Notes: a model not told the origin generated them from the sequence alone. Counted from the first letter of the stretch, positions 8,047 through 17,643 are shown. The stretch: 64,000 nucleotides of DNA from Archangium violaceum (GCF_016859125.1 NZ_CP069338.1:10047501-10111500), one strand, 5' to 3'. Numbers and translations are program-made.

Positions 8047-9723
8047 TCAATGCAAGGAAATGAATTTAGCCATGTCGATGCCTGGGAGTAAACTCTCGGC
8101 GGCAGGGCGCAAATGCTCCAGAGTGGGTGGCGTCTGAATTACAGCTTGCGAGCGGATAAATGTCTCCAGCATCTCGCCGTGCTTCCTGTAATACCACTTC
8201 GCTTGAATTAGGAATGCGAGTTGAGGGGCCTTCAGCGTGGCAAAAAACATCTCAAGATTCTGAAGACTAATTGCCTCTGCCGGACCAAGCCCAAGCTCTT
8301 GCAGTAGGCCTGCATGCTCGGCGTAATCATTGAAAGCAGCCCCATCGGGACAGAAGATCTCGTCGAAGCAGACAATCGAAACGAACTTTTTGGCCTTTGA
8401 GAGACCTGGGGTCTTGGTCCATATGTCGCTACTGATCGTGTGCGCACATTGCCGATAGGCTGAGTAGATTCGCGACCAAATTTCAACAAGATCTTCCGGG
8501 GATACAACCGACTTGGCAAGAGCGCTCCCCAGCGATGTCTTCGACTCGATGACGATTGCGACCTCGCCCGCCATCACAATAAAGTCGGCATGTTTCTTGG
8601 AACCATCTGCAATTTCATCCAGTTTGTAGACATTTTCCTTCCCGCACGTCAGCGTCAGGAAGTCAAAGATGTAGTCGGATAGGCAATCTCCAAGATCTGC
8701 GCGAGGATCTTTCCCCTGCTCAGGAGCGAGGCCGCATATGGCATCAATACAGGACGATTGAATCCTCCAAAGCAGATGAGGCGGCGACGGGCAGAGATAG
8801 CCTTTGGCAGACGTTGGCCAGCCACGAAAGGAAGTGTCTAGCTGTATCAAAGGGAGAGACACAAGGGGGTGGGGAGCGTACTTTCGGTACGGCTCTGGGA
8901 AATCGCTCAACACGCCTCGATGCCAATCAGTGAAGCCTGTGCAGCCCCGAGAGACTCTATTGGTGACGAGAGCCAGTGCATCAGTGTCGAGATTGAGAGT
9001 TCGCGCGACCTCGGCATCAACGAGGAGGGATTGCTCGCTTATGAGGCCAGGAGTCTTGTTGTCCCCTGTGGCGAGGATGGCAAAGCCAGCACGCAGTTGA
9101 TCCCTCAGTTCGATGTTCATCGCACGCCGAAGGCGATCTAGCAACCCTCTGCCGTACTTCTCGTCGAGACGCTGAGCAAGGATCCAGGTGCGCAGTACGC
9201 CTTTCAAATCCACTGACTTGAAATCCCACTGAGAACGCAAGGTGCGTATGAACGTCAACCTTGCTGCATGTCCGCGAATGATTTCGGGTGGCGGAATGTG
9301 GCTCTTGAAATCTTCATCGTTCTGAAGAGCATTGGTGAACCGTGGCAACTCTTCCTGGTTGAAGAAGGCTGGGTCAGACACACTGTCCGTGACGCCTAGA
9401 AATTCCCCGGCAAGTTCAAGAAGTTCATCGTCCGTGATTGCGACTCGATCGCTCGTGGCCTGACAGAGGCCTGCCGCAATTGCTGAGATTCTTCCCAGGT
9501 ACGCTCGGCCGATGTAGTAATCATTTTCTCTTCCTTTAGGGGGGGCTTCGCCCTTCCACAAAGTCCAGAGAATTTTGGATGCGCCAAGCAAAAGACTGGT
9601 CTTATCTCTCCTTGCGATGGCGTCGGAGAAAGCCTCGTACGTTAAGTTCTTGTGGGGTCGCGACTGGCCCACGGCGACGCCCAAAATGTTCTGAATCGTG
9701 CTGTTGTCGTCTTCAATGCTCAT
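8047..9723 (-). CDS. Putative PD-(D/E)XK-type nuclease, likely defence-associated
   Basis: The start is the ATG at 9723, with GAGTGG upstream; a GTG three codons earlier is possible. The 558-residue product is not recognised as a named family. Around residues 380-400 it has KKHADFIVMAGEVAIVIESK, in which D..(I/V)ESK fits the D-ExK core of PD-(D/E)XK nucleases after a beta-hairpin. The rest is mainly alpha-helical, without membrane segments. Its codon use and GC content are clearly lower than those of all neighbours (ATT, AAA and TTT are common), pointing to recent transfer from a lower-GC donor. It stands alone, just inside attachment-like repeat A, with no methylase next to it. Confidence 0.6.
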   Translation of the reverse strand: MSIEDDNSTIQNILGVAVGQSRPHKNLTYEAFSDAIARRDKTSLLLGASKILWTLWKGEAPPKGRENDYYIGRAYLGRISAIAAGLCQATSDRVAITDDELLELAGEFLGVTDSVSDPAFFNQEELPRFTNALQNDEDFKSHIPPPEIIRGHAARLTFIRTLRSQWDFKSVDLKGVLRTWILAQRLDEKYGRGLLDRLRRAMNIELRDQLRAGFAILATGDNKTPGLISEQSLLVDAEVARTLNLDTDALALVTNRVSRGCTGFTDWHRGVLSDFPEPYRKYAPHPLVSLPLIQLDTSFRGWPTSAKGYLCPSPPHLLWRIQSSCIDAICGLAPEQGKDPRADLGDCLSDYIFDFLTLTCGKENVYKLDEIADGSKKHADFIVMAGEVAIVIESKTSLGSALAKSVVSPEDLVEIWSRIYSAYRQCAHTISSDIWTKTPGLSKAKKFVSIVCFDEIFCPDGAAFNDYAEHAGLLQELGLGPAEAISLQNLEMFFATLKAPQLAFLIQAKWYYRKHGEMLETFIRSQAVIQTPPTLEHLRPAAESLLPGIDMAKFISLH

Positions 9724-10226
9724 GATGACCACTCGTTGTGCAAACAGGGAGGTACAGCCTGGTCGTCAGTTGGCGTCTTCTTGGGCGATTGTGCATCGAA
9801 GAGTGAGAATTGGCGAGGCTCTGCGGTCGAATGTCCCAGCGTTGCCCGCGAGAGCGCGCCCGCTGGCCCCGCTACCGCCCTGCGAGTCCTCCACAGGCCC
9901 GAGCTGCGGCTGCCGTGTGCCGCTCCCGCATTGTCCCGAGCCCCAGCAGCCGCGCCACTGGGGCGCCTGGCGCGCTCCAGGTGCGCGCCTCACCGTTTCA
10001 CCGGCCCGGGACACGGGGCGTACAACCTAGCGCCCTGTTGCCTGCACCACGCGCGAGGATGAACTGCCCGCTGCGTTGGCGCTCGCCCTGGCCCGAGCTG
10101 CGGCTGCGGCACCCGTCCCCCTTCCGTGCCCCCGGCGCGCTCGTTCGTAGCTATCGGGGCGCGCTGTCATACTCCGACCGGCCCCACCAGGACCCGCTAG
10201 GTCCTAGCTCCAAGGGAGGACCGGCC
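9724..10226. other. Gene-free 503 bp between divergent genes
   Basis: No supported ORF is present. The sequence returns from low to high GC around 9850, and a 16-base motif beginning CCCGAGCTGCGGCTGC occurs twice, near 9898 and 10093. It must hold the promoters for the two divergent genes, but no promoter motif is convincing. Confidence 0.5.
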
Positions 10227-11150
10227 ATGCGTCTCCGAGCGTGCTTCGCACTTCTGCTCTTTCTCTCAGCCTGTACGACGACCCCCCCAAGCCCAAGAGA
10301 GCCAGCGGCCCGCGACCCGAGGCTCGCCAACCTCCAGCGAGCGGCGAAGCTGCCCTGGACGGACGGGGGACAGTGTGCCGTCCGCGAAGCTTCTGAGCCC
10401 TGGCCCGTGCTGGCGGAGCGGTGCTTTTATGCCCTCGACCATGACCGGGTTCGGTTTCGGGACATCACGGGCAGATGCGCCGTCGCCTCCGCAGGTGCGG
10501 CAGTGGGCGTCGGACTCTGTGTCTTGGCGGCACCGGAGATCATCGTGGGAGCGGTGATCGTCGCGGGCGTGGTGGTGGTGGGATTCGCCATCAAAGAGGC
10601 GCTGGATGCGCATGCGCTGGATATGGGCCACCCCGAGGTAAGGCCCGCGCCAGAAACGCGGCCCGTGCCTGAAACAGCGCCCGCCCCGCAGAAACCCTCG
10701 CCGGAAAAAAGGCCCAAGCCGGAGCCCAAAGGGCCGGACTTCCCTCCCGTGGGGCCAACCGACATCTCTGAACGAGAGCGACGTCGCAGGTGCGAGCCCA
10801 TACCGGAACCGCATGCGGGCGAGGATGACGCGCATAACAGGTGCGCCGACCAATTTCCGCCCAACCGTTATCCCGGAATGGATGTGTTCGTGGGCGGCGT
10901 GAGTTTCGATGCACTGCAAGTCGGCGTGCGTGTGCTGTGGGAGATCAAGACTCACCGATTTGACGCATACCCTGACTTCATTCAAGACAAGGAAATCAAG
11001 AAGGAAATGAAGCAATTACGCAAGCAGCGCGACGCTGCGCGAGACTGCGGATACGACTTCGTTGTTGGGGTCAGCACCGAGGAGCATAAGGCCGCGCTGC
11101 TGCGAGAGGATCAGTTCCTTAAAATCGTCGTCACAGGATGCAAACGATGA
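10227..11150 (+). CDS. DUF6310-type lipoprotein with restriction-nuclease-like C-terminus
   Basis: The ATG at 10227 follows AAGGGAGGA at good spacing; 307 residues. The N-terminus is a lipoprotein signal with lipobox LFLSAC (Cys at 16). A glycine/valine/alanine-rich segment (about residues 92-122) could span a membrane. A proline-rich, charged linker (PAPETRPVPETAPAPQKPS) leads to a C-terminal domain of about 110 residues with VLWEIKTHRFD, resembling the E-x-K core of restriction-fold toxins, then QRDAARDCGYDFVVGVS. I recall this arrangement as DUF6310 of myxobacteria. The following gene overlaps it by 13 bases, a toxin/immunity-like order. Toxin activity is inference. Confidence 0.72.
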   Translation: MRLRACFALLLFLSACTTTPPSPREPAARDPRLANLQRAAKLPWTDGGQCAVREASEPWPVLAERCFYALDHDRVRFRDITGRCAVASAGAAVGVGLCVLAAPEIIVGAVIVAGVVVVGFAIKEALDAHALDMGHPEVRPAPETRPVPETAPAPQKPSPEKRPKPEPKGPDFPPVGPTDISERERRRRCEPIPEPHAGEDDAHNRCADQFPPNRYPGMDVFVGGVSFDALQVGVRVLWEIKTHRFDAYPDFIQDKEIKKEMKQLRKQRDAARDCGYDFVVGVSTEEHKAALLREDQFLKIVVTGCKR

Positions 11151-11902
11151 CTACGCGAAAGAAACTCGGCATTATCGTCTATGCTCCTGCTCTAGTGGGC
11201 AACGACAGTCGCACGCTCGCTATTGTCCAGGGAATGGAACGAGCGCTCCCCGATTTACGCATGGAGTGGGAGGTTTCTGAAGATGGGCGCCTCATCTCGT
11301 TGCCGCAGCGCGATACATGGCTCATTGAGGGGACCAAGGACGGGGAATTCCCTCTGGTGTGCAACGGCGATGAGAGCTTTCCGGTGACGGTTTATGGGTT
11401 ACAAACATCCGCCCGCCACTCCCCTGGCGGTCAACCGCTGCTCGATGTCCACGCAAAGCTGCCACTAGACGCAGCCGTTATCGCGGCAGCGGCGGAGATG
11501 CTGGAGGGCATAGCGGAGGGTGCTTGTGCATTCTGGGGGCGTGCGACGCCAGACGACGCTGCGGGGGACATCGCGCACCAGACAGCCCCCACGCTGGAAG
11601 GGCCGCCGTCCCCACGTCGGGGACTTCCTGCCCTCAAGCTCCCAGAACAGATCCGCTCGCCCGAAATTCCCTATTACCTCGGGTGGCTGAACTACTGGTC
11701 GCCCGCTTCCGCAAAAGCCATCGGCTTTCCGGACCCGGCCCGCGACGCGGAGCTGCTGTCACGCGCACGGCGTACCGCGACGGGCGGGTGGGTCGTGCAA
11801 CTCACCGATGCGCCGCTCGACCTGGACAACCCTGCTCACCTGGACGCGCTTAAACGGGCCTACGAGCGCTTCCCGGAGATCGGCGGGCGCGCAGCCCCTT
11901 GA
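11138..11902 (+). CDS. DUF5953/Imm52-like protein, possible immunity partner
   Basis: The ATG at 11138 lies inside the end of the DUF6310-type gene, in another frame, indicating translational coupling; a second ATG is three codons on. The 254-residue soluble protein has YAPALVGNDSRTLAIVQGMERALP at the start, PYYLGWLNYWSPASAKAIGFPD near residue 185 and a C-terminal TGGWVVQLTDAPLDLDNPAHL. I associate this pattern with DUF5953, found beside DUF6310-type genes in myxobacteria and similar to Imm52 immunity proteins. There is no signal peptide, so it would act in the cytoplasm. Confidence 0.65.
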   Translation: MQTMTTRKKLGIIVYAPALVGNDSRTLAIVQGMERALPDLRMEWEVSEDGRLISLPQRDTWLIEGTKDGEFPLVCNGDESFPVTVYGLQTSARHSPGGQPLLDVHAKLPLDAAVIAAAAEMLEGIAEGACAFWGRATPDDAAGDIAHQTAPTLEGPPSPRRGLPALKLPEQIRSPEIPYYLGWLNYWSPASAKAIGFPDPARDAELLSRARRTATGGWVVQLTDAPLDLDNPAHLDALKRAYERFPEIGGRAAP

Positions 11903-11930
11903 GGCTCGGCACGGCTCGCGCTGGCCGTGC

Positions 11931-12884
11931 TCAGGGCCCCTTCGCTTTGCCCTCGGGGAACGTGACGCTCTCAAGGGTGACGGTGCGCGGCCCGGTTGCC
12001 TCCCACAGCTTGAGGGTGCAGGGGCAGCCGAGCTGCGCGCGCTCCCCCTCGATGCCCACCACGACGGCACCGGCCCCATTCGCGGGAATGGGCGCCTCTT
12101 GCCACCGGGCAAGCTCCACCTCTTCCCCCGCCTTGTCCACCAGCGCCGCCCCTGCGAGCGTCCAGGGCTCGGCACCGGGGTTCTTGAGGGCCAGTCGCAC
12201 AGCCACGCTCACCGGGCGGGTCTCGTCGCTGAGCGTGTAGCTGAAGCTCTTCGTCGCTTCCAACCCGAGCGCGTTTCCCGGCTGCTCCCTCACCGACCCG
12301 AAAAGCGGCCTCGATGCGAGGGTCCCGGCACGCTCCAGCCATGCGACCCCCATGAGCCCCCCCGGCTCCTCACGCTCGGCCAGAAGCCGCGCTTTGTCCT
12401 CCTGGCACTGGCGCGCTTCGGCCTGTGCCTCGTCACGCTCATTCTTGAGCACGTCGGGCGGGCGCGGCTGCCGGAACACCACCACCCGGCGCGTCCCTCT
12501 TGACGCATGACCCACGAGCCAAAAGCTCGCGCTCGCCGGTGCCGCGCCATCCGCGAAGCGCACCGTCACCTTTACCCGCTCCCCCGGCAGATAGTCCGCC
12601 TTGGGAGTGGCGTAGAGACTCAGCCCGTCTTGCCCGAGTGCCCAATGCGCGAGGCGTTCCCCTGGCTGAAACTCCACTGCCCCCACAGCAACGCGGGAAT
12701 CAAAGACGAAGGTCGTCGTCTCGTCCGCGCTAGCGCACACCTCCGGCGCTCCCTCCGGGGCCGCTGCCGCCAAGTCAAAGCGAGCTGTCGCTGCGCAGCG
12801 GGGACGGGGGGGCGGTTCTGCGGCTTGCGCGGCGCCAGCGAGCAGGGAGACCACCAGGACGGCAGCGGGAGAAGAGGGCAGCAT
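11931..12884 (-). CDS. DUF2381 family secreted protein
   Basis: A 317-residue protein that starts with a clear signal peptide (MLPSSPAAVLVVSLLAGAAQA, cleavage near 21). Two immunoglobulin-like halves follow: VVRVKVTVRFADG and FWLVGHASRGTRRVVVFRQPRP, then a charged helical linker (NERDEAQAEARQCQEDKARLLAE), then VSVAVRLALKNPGAEPWTLAGAALVD and KLWEATGPRTVTLESVTFPEGK. This is the myxobacteria-restricted DUF2381 pattern. Its start lies 28 bases after the end of the kinase gene at 12913, so the two form an operon. A homologous kinase/DUF2381 pair occurs at 55258-57918. Confidence 0.85.
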   Translation of the reverse strand: MLPSSPAAVLVVSLLAGAAQAAEPPPRPRCAATARFDLAAAAPEGAPEVCASADETTTFVFDSRVAVGAVEFQPGERLAHWALGQDGLSLYATPKADYLPGERVKVTVRFADGAAPASASFWLVGHASRGTRRVVVFRQPRPPDVLKNERDEAQAEARQCQEDKARLLAEREEPGGLMGVAWLERAGTLASRPLFGSVREQPGNALGLEATKSFSYTLSDETRPVSVAVRLALKNPGAEPWTLAGAALVDKAGEEVELARWQEAPIPANGAGAVVVGIEGERAQLGCPCTLKLWEATGPRTVTLESVTFPEGKAKGP

Positions 12885-12912
12885 GGGATCTCAGCCTCAG
12901 AGCGGGGCAAGC

Positions 12913-14985
12913 CTAGAACCGGGTCGGCCAGTGGAGTTGAAAGCGCGGGTATACCTTGGCATTGCCGGGCTTGCTTCCGGGGTCGAGGCAGACGCCCAAG
13001 CCAGAGCCGCAAACGTAAATCTTGCCGCGTTCGTCCACAAAGGGCGTCTCAAGATCCAGGCCAATGACCAGACACACGGGCACAGTCCCCGCGCCGGGAA
13101 TCTGCGCCTGGGTGAAGGTACCGAAGAGGCGCTCCTCCCCAAGCTGCAACGTGCCAAGAAGCAGCGTGTTTTCGGGTAACCCATCCACGCTCTCCACTCG
13201 GAGGGTAGCGGGACCCTCTTTGACCCTGGCCACCTCCCCGGGCTCGTGCTTGTACCCCTTCAACGTGGCAAGCCCCCGTGACTTGACGTGAAGCCTCTCG
13301 TGGGTCTCCTGCCAACCCTCGGGGCAGGAAATCGCGGGGGGCTCGGGGCGCACCTGGGAAGCGGGCGCGGTGCATCCCCCATCGAGCAGCGCACAGACCG
13401 CCACGGCTGCGGGCTTCACCGGCAGGCGGAACCCTGCACCTTGCGTCTGCGTTTTCGTCGTTTCGTTCTTGGGCGTCTGAGCGGACGTGCGAGCCATAGC
13501 GTTAGCGGTAGACGCGGGAAGTTGAGCCCCAACGGGTGCCGCGTCTCCTCCAGGGAGAGATTCCAGCGGCTTTGCATCGGGCGCCACTTCACGACCGCTC
13601 AAGCCTGCGTCGGTCGAGATGGGGGCGGGTGACGTGGACGGTAGCGCCTCGCTCATGCGGCTCGAAGAGCCAGGCCCCCACAAGTCCGCGCCAACGGACA
13701 GGGCAACGACGGCCACCGTCAACACTGCCCCAACGACCCCGAGACGCCACGCTGCGCGTTGAGGGGGTGGATCTGCTGCAGGCTCGAGTTCGCGTGCTGG
13801 CGGCACCGGGGCGCTCATTACGGGCGGCTCGTGCTCCACTGGAGCCGGGTCCACGCGCGGCGCGTCCACCTTGGGGCGTTTGTCCTGGTTCGCGGCTGCG
13901 GCCGGGGGCCGGGGGCCTGCTACCGCAGCAGGCACGACGAGCACGGGTGCCGCGTTCGGCGAGGGCTGCCCGCGCCGGGGGCGCCGCTTCACCAGCTTTA
14001 GAAACATGCGCCGCTGTTCGTTTGGCTCCTGCTTTGCCGGGTCATCGAGCGTCGTGGTCGTCTGCGGATCAAGCGGATCCACGAGCGGCGGCTCCCAAGT
14101 AGCGGCGTTCTCAGCGTTGGACAGGGACTCATTCAGAGCCGCACACAGTGTCGCAACCAGCGGGAAGCGGTCCTCTGGCTGCTCCGCGAGCATCTTCATG
14201 CACAGCAGCGAGGCGGCCAGCGGCACGCGGGGGTTGATGACGTGCGGCGCTTCGGGCCGCTGAGTCAAGATACGCTCGCGCAGTCCGTCCAGGCGCCCTT
14301 CATCCGTGCGCTCGCCAAAGGGCAGCGCATCCGTCAGCAGCCAGTAATAAGTCACGCCCAATGCCCACATCTCATCAGCGGGCCCGTACTCGTATTGACC
14401 CGTGCCGTCCGGGTTGGCGCGCTGAAAGCGTATCTGCTCGGGAGAGCGGAATTCCTCTGTCCCGGGCGGGAGCTGCGAGCCGGTGACAGTCGGGGCACTG
14501 GCCAGAGAACCAATCCCGAAATCAATCAGGATCGGGCGCTCGCTCCCTTCCCGAATGACGATGTTCTCCGGCTTCACATCGCGATGAAACACACCTGCCG
14601 CGTGTACCTCCCCGAGCGTCAATGCCGCGTCCAGGATGATGCGCGTCGCCTTCCGCGCCGATGGGTTTCGCTTGTAGGCAAACGTCCAAAGCGTGTCCCC
14701 CGGCACGTATTCCATCACGATATAGGGATGGCCGATAACCGGGTCCGGCCAGAAATCCGAACCCACGTAGCGGACGACGCCGGGGTTCTCCAGGTGAATG
14801 AGAATGCCGATCTCACGCTTGCCCCGCCCGTCCAGCTTGGGGATTAGAAGGAGCTTCAACGCGAAGAAGCAGCCCCCGCGCTCGACCTTGTAGACGATGC
14901 CGAGGCCCCCCGCGCCCAAGAACCCCACGACCTTGTAATCTCCGATCATCTCGCCGATGTCCGGGTGCCTGAGTGTCAGTCCCAC
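12913..14985 (-). CDS. Eukaryotic-like Ser/Thr protein kinase with transmembrane segment
   Basis: This 690-residue protein has an N-terminal kinase domain (about 15-290): GAGGLGIVYK glycine loop, FALKL lysine, HRDVKPEN catalytic loop and DFG. A proline/alanine-rich linker leads to one membrane helix near residues 415-440 (LGVVGAVLTVAVVALSVGA). The C-terminal extracytoplasmic part carries four cysteines and a roughly 130-residue domain (CPEGWQETHERL..PVCLVIGLDL..VYPRFQLHWP). The equivalent tail is found in the second kinase of this window. It probably phosphorylates cytoplasmic targets in response to an envelope signal sensed by that tail, with the downstream DUF2381 protein as a partner; that role is inference. 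Confidence 0.9.
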   Translation of the reverse strand: MGLTLRHPDIGEMIGDYKVVGFLGAGGLGIVYKVERGGCFFALKLLLIPKLDGRGKREIGILIHLENPGVVRYVGSDFWPDPVIGHPYIVMEYVPGDTLWTFAYKRNPSARKATRIILDAALTLGEVHAAGVFHRDVKPENIVIREGSERPILIDFGIGSLASAPTVTGSQLPPGTEEFRSPEQIRFQRANPDGTGQYEYGPADEMWALGVTYYWLLTDALPFGERTDEGRLDGLRERILTQRPEAPHVINPRVPLAASLLCMKMLAEQPEDRFPLVATLCAALNESLSNAENAATWEPPLVDPLDPQTTTTLDDPAKQEPNEQRRMFLKLVKRRPRRGQPSPNAAPVLVVPAAVAGPRPPAAAANQDKRPKVDAPRVDPAPVEHEPPVMSAPVPPARELEPAADPPPQRAAWRLGVVGAVLTVAVVALSVGADLWGPGSSSRMSEALPSTSPAPISTDAGLSGREVAPDAKPLESLPGGDAAPVGAQLPASTANAMARTSAQTPKNETTKTQTQGAGFRLPVKPAAVAVCALLDGGCTAPASQVRPEPPAISCPEGWQETHERLHVKSRGLATLKGYKHEPGEVARVKEGPATLRVESVDGLPENTLLLGTLQLGEERLFGTFTQAQIPGAGTVPVCLVIGLDLETPFVDERGKIYVCGSGLGVCLDPGSKPGNAKVYPRFQLHWPTRF

Positions 14986-15400
14986 GCTCTACCTCACCTC
15001 GTAGATGGGGGAGCGTACCATGACCGCAAGGATGCGGCTTTCCCGGCGGGACCGGGGCGGCAGGTGGACCCCTCCAAAGCTCGCGACCGCTCCAAACAAG
15101 TCGGAAACAAATATTGCACGGGTCTTCGGTACGTCGAGTGGGCAGGGTCGAGGAACCGAGGCCGTGCGCACGGGGAGGACTTGGGGTTCAAGGGTGTGCG
15201 GAGCCGCGCGATGGCCATGGGACGCAAGTCCCCGCGAGAGTTCGAGGCATGAATGAGACAGGGGCACGACCTGGGGTGCCAGAAAGCCGCGGCTGTGCAT
15301 GACAGGGCGCCTGGCTCCGCTGCCCTGCTGGCCGGGTTGCAGTCGAATCTGTCGGCGCTCCGGAGCTCGGTCCCCAGCTGCCTGCTTCTACTGCGAGGGG
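14986..15400. other. Gene-free 415 bp between kinase promoter and ISL3-type element
   Basis: No coding sequence is supported on either strand. The region should contain the kinase promoter and the right-hand part of the ISL3-type element, but I could not define inverted repeats. Confidence 0.45.
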
Positions 15401-16608
15401 CTACGCCGCTACTGGCAGAGGCGGAGTGAACTCCATGCCTCCGCAGCACAGCAGTATCATCGCCCTGAATGCCTTGGGATTGCGGAAGCCATAGGCGCGA
15501 CGGGTGAGGGCTCGAATCTTGTTGTTGATTCCCTCCACCACTCCGTTGCTCAGCCCCGTCTCGACATAGGCGAGAATGCCGTCCTTGTGCCGCTGGACTG
15601 TCTTCGCCAGCTTCGCGAAGGGGGCGAGCCTGGAGTGGCTGGCCCACTGACACCACTTGTCCAGGTGCTCCGAGGCCCGCTTGGGCTGCACGTAGTCCAT
15701 GCCCCGTGCCAGGCTCTCCTTGAGCAGATAGGCCCGGTAGAGCGTCTGGTTCGTCTTCTTCAACTCGCTGAGCTTCTCTCCCTGGCCCACCGTCAGGTTC
15801 CACGGATTCTTCAGCAGCGCCCAACGGCTGTGCGTGAGCGCCTTGCCCTCCTGGCTCCCCGCCTGCTCCCGCACCTGCTGCCGGCGCACCGTGTCCAGCG
15901 CTTCGTTCGCCAGCTTCTGCACGTGGAAGCGGTCGAACACCTTGCGCACGTGTGGGGCCCGGTTGCCCACCGCCTTGCTGAAGGCCGCCGACAGGTCCAT
16001 CGTCGCGTGCGTCAACTCCTTCGTCCTCTCCTCTCCCAGCTCGTCGAAGAAGCCGTTGAGCGTCTCTTCGTTCTTCCCCTCCGCCACCCAGACGACTCGC
16101 GAGCGCAGGTGGTCCACCACCAGACTCACGTACTGGTGCCCGGCGCGCCAGCCCAGCTCGTCCACCCCAATGACTTGCAGCCCCTCCAGGCGCCCAGGCG
16201 ACAGGCGCTCCTCCACCAGTCGCTCGATGATGGTGCCCACCGTGCGCCAGTTGATGCCCAGCAACCGGCAGATGGACGACTTGTCCAGACGTTGCGCCTG
16301 CCAGGCCACCAGCTCCTCGAAGGCGTGCGTGAAGCTCGAGCCGTGCGCCGCCCAGGGCACCCGCTCCACCCTCACTCCATGCTCCCGGCAGCGCACCCGG
16401 CGCGGGGCGTACCGCAGCCAGAAGATGGTTTCTCCCAGCGCCAGGTGCCGCCACAGTCGCCCAGGTTTCGTGTCGTAGCCTGGGGCGGGCCGGCCGCACA
16501 CTCCACAGCGCGGCTTGCGCTGGCGGGGGCGCACCTGCACCACCAGTCCCCCGGCCCCATCTGCACCCCGCGCACGCTCATCCCCTGGATGCGCAGCACG
16601 CGCCCCAT
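15401..16608 (-). CDS. ISL3-family transposase with apparent N-terminal frameshift
   Basis: The zinc-ribbon (CGVCGRPAPGYD...VRCREHG), helix-turn-helix (SSICRLLGINWRTVG) and DDE domain (VIGVDELGWRAG, ATMDLSAAF, GVVEGINNKIRALTRRAYG) are those of ISL3 transposases. The main frame runs to 16765, but its upstream part is not homologous. The natural beginning MGRVLRIQG..SVRGVQMG (ATG at 16608) lies in the next frame and joins the main frame only if the GGGG run at about 16550 had one more G. Either a one-base deletion inactivated it or the run was miscounted. It lies antisense to long shadow frames. Confidence 0.85.
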
Positions 16609-16799
16609 CACCTCCCCCACACTCGGCCCCGCCACTCCCCGCCTCCCCGCCAGCACTCGCAGGGGCGGCACGCACTGCAACTCCGCGACCAGGGCTCTTG
16701 CGAGAGTGACAGCCACCTCTCCGCACTGCCCCTCTCCTGTCTCTCACCGGAGACCCTCCGTCCATCGACGAGCGCCCATCTCAGCTACAGAAGATCCGG

Positions 16800-16990
16800 T
16801 GCGGCGCAGCAATCCATCCGGTGGGAGGGGGCGTGGTGCTGCACGGGCACGGCAAGAGAAGCCGGCAGGTGCTGGGCCCGAGGAGCCAGGGGGTACCCCC
16901 AGGCAGCAGGAGGTGCAGGTGCGGCGCTACCGCTGCCAGGCGTGCGGGGCCACGTGCACGGTGGCGCCGCAGCTGCGCTCGGCGGCCGAG
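16800..16990 (+). pseudogene. Zinc-ribbon fragment of a second transposase
   Basis: Pieces in two frames read GGGVVLHGHGKRSRQVLGP and then TPRQQEVQVRRYRCQACGATCTVAP, the N-terminal zinc-ribbon start of transposases common in Myxococcota. No catalytic domain follows, so it is a remnant stranded beside the ISL3-type element. Confidence 0.5.
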
Positions 16991-17039
16991 GCAGGCCCAG
17001 AGGACGTCGCGGGCGCCGTCGCCAGAGGTGTTCGGCGAG

Positions 17040-17175
17040 GTGGCCAAGCCCGGCCGAAGCTCAAGCCGGGCCATCGGATGGCGCTGCGGGCGGTGAAGCT
17101 GGACGAGACGACCCCACGGGAAGTGCTCAACCTGCTGGCGAAGCTGCAGCGCGAGCTGCAGAAGGCGGAGGGTTT
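17040..17175 (+). pseudogene. Fragment resembling the C-terminal tail of MutS
   Basis: One frame reads VKLDETTPREVLNLLAKLQREL, matching VDEMTPLEALNLLAKLQREL at the end of the mutS gene in this same window. The last 24 bases of the alignment are identical between the two places, while the rest differs at several positions, so it is a diverged piece of a mutS-like 3' end and not a recent copy. It lies between transposase debris and the DUF2169 gene and has no upstream MutS domains. Confidence 0.55.
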
Positions 17176-17643
17176 CCGGACGTGCCGCATTGGGTCTCGC
17201 TCGTGCTCGCGTGAGGTCTCGTTTGGGGGAGCGCGACCTCTCTGTTTGACACATTCGTCTGGAGTTTCTTAACGTTGAGCAAATGTGGGGGCTGAGGAAC
17301 CGCACGGCTTACGCTGCGGAACGAAACTGGACGCGCGACAAGGACGGGGTGCACTGGTGGCTCGTCGCGGTCAGGGCAACGTTCGTCATCGCTCCCGGGG
17401 GACGGCTCATCCTGGCGGACGAGCAACTACCCCCGGTGCTGGCGCCAGAGTATTTCGGCGAACCAGGCCGGTCGAGCTTGCGCTACGACTCCGATCTCCT
17501 CGCGGCGAAGCCGGGCACGGACGTGCTGGTCATCGCGCACGCACACGCGCCCCATGGGAGGCCTGCTCCGACGGTGCCGGTCTCGCTCCGTGTCGGACAG
17601 CTCCACAAGGAGCTGCTCGTACATGGAGAACGCCTCTACGACC

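Noticed and set aside
15299-17272. 657-residue plus-strand open frame
   Set aside because: Mostly antisense to the ISL3-type transposase. Only its last part contains meaningful fragments (zinc ribbon and MutS-like tail), which are listed separately.
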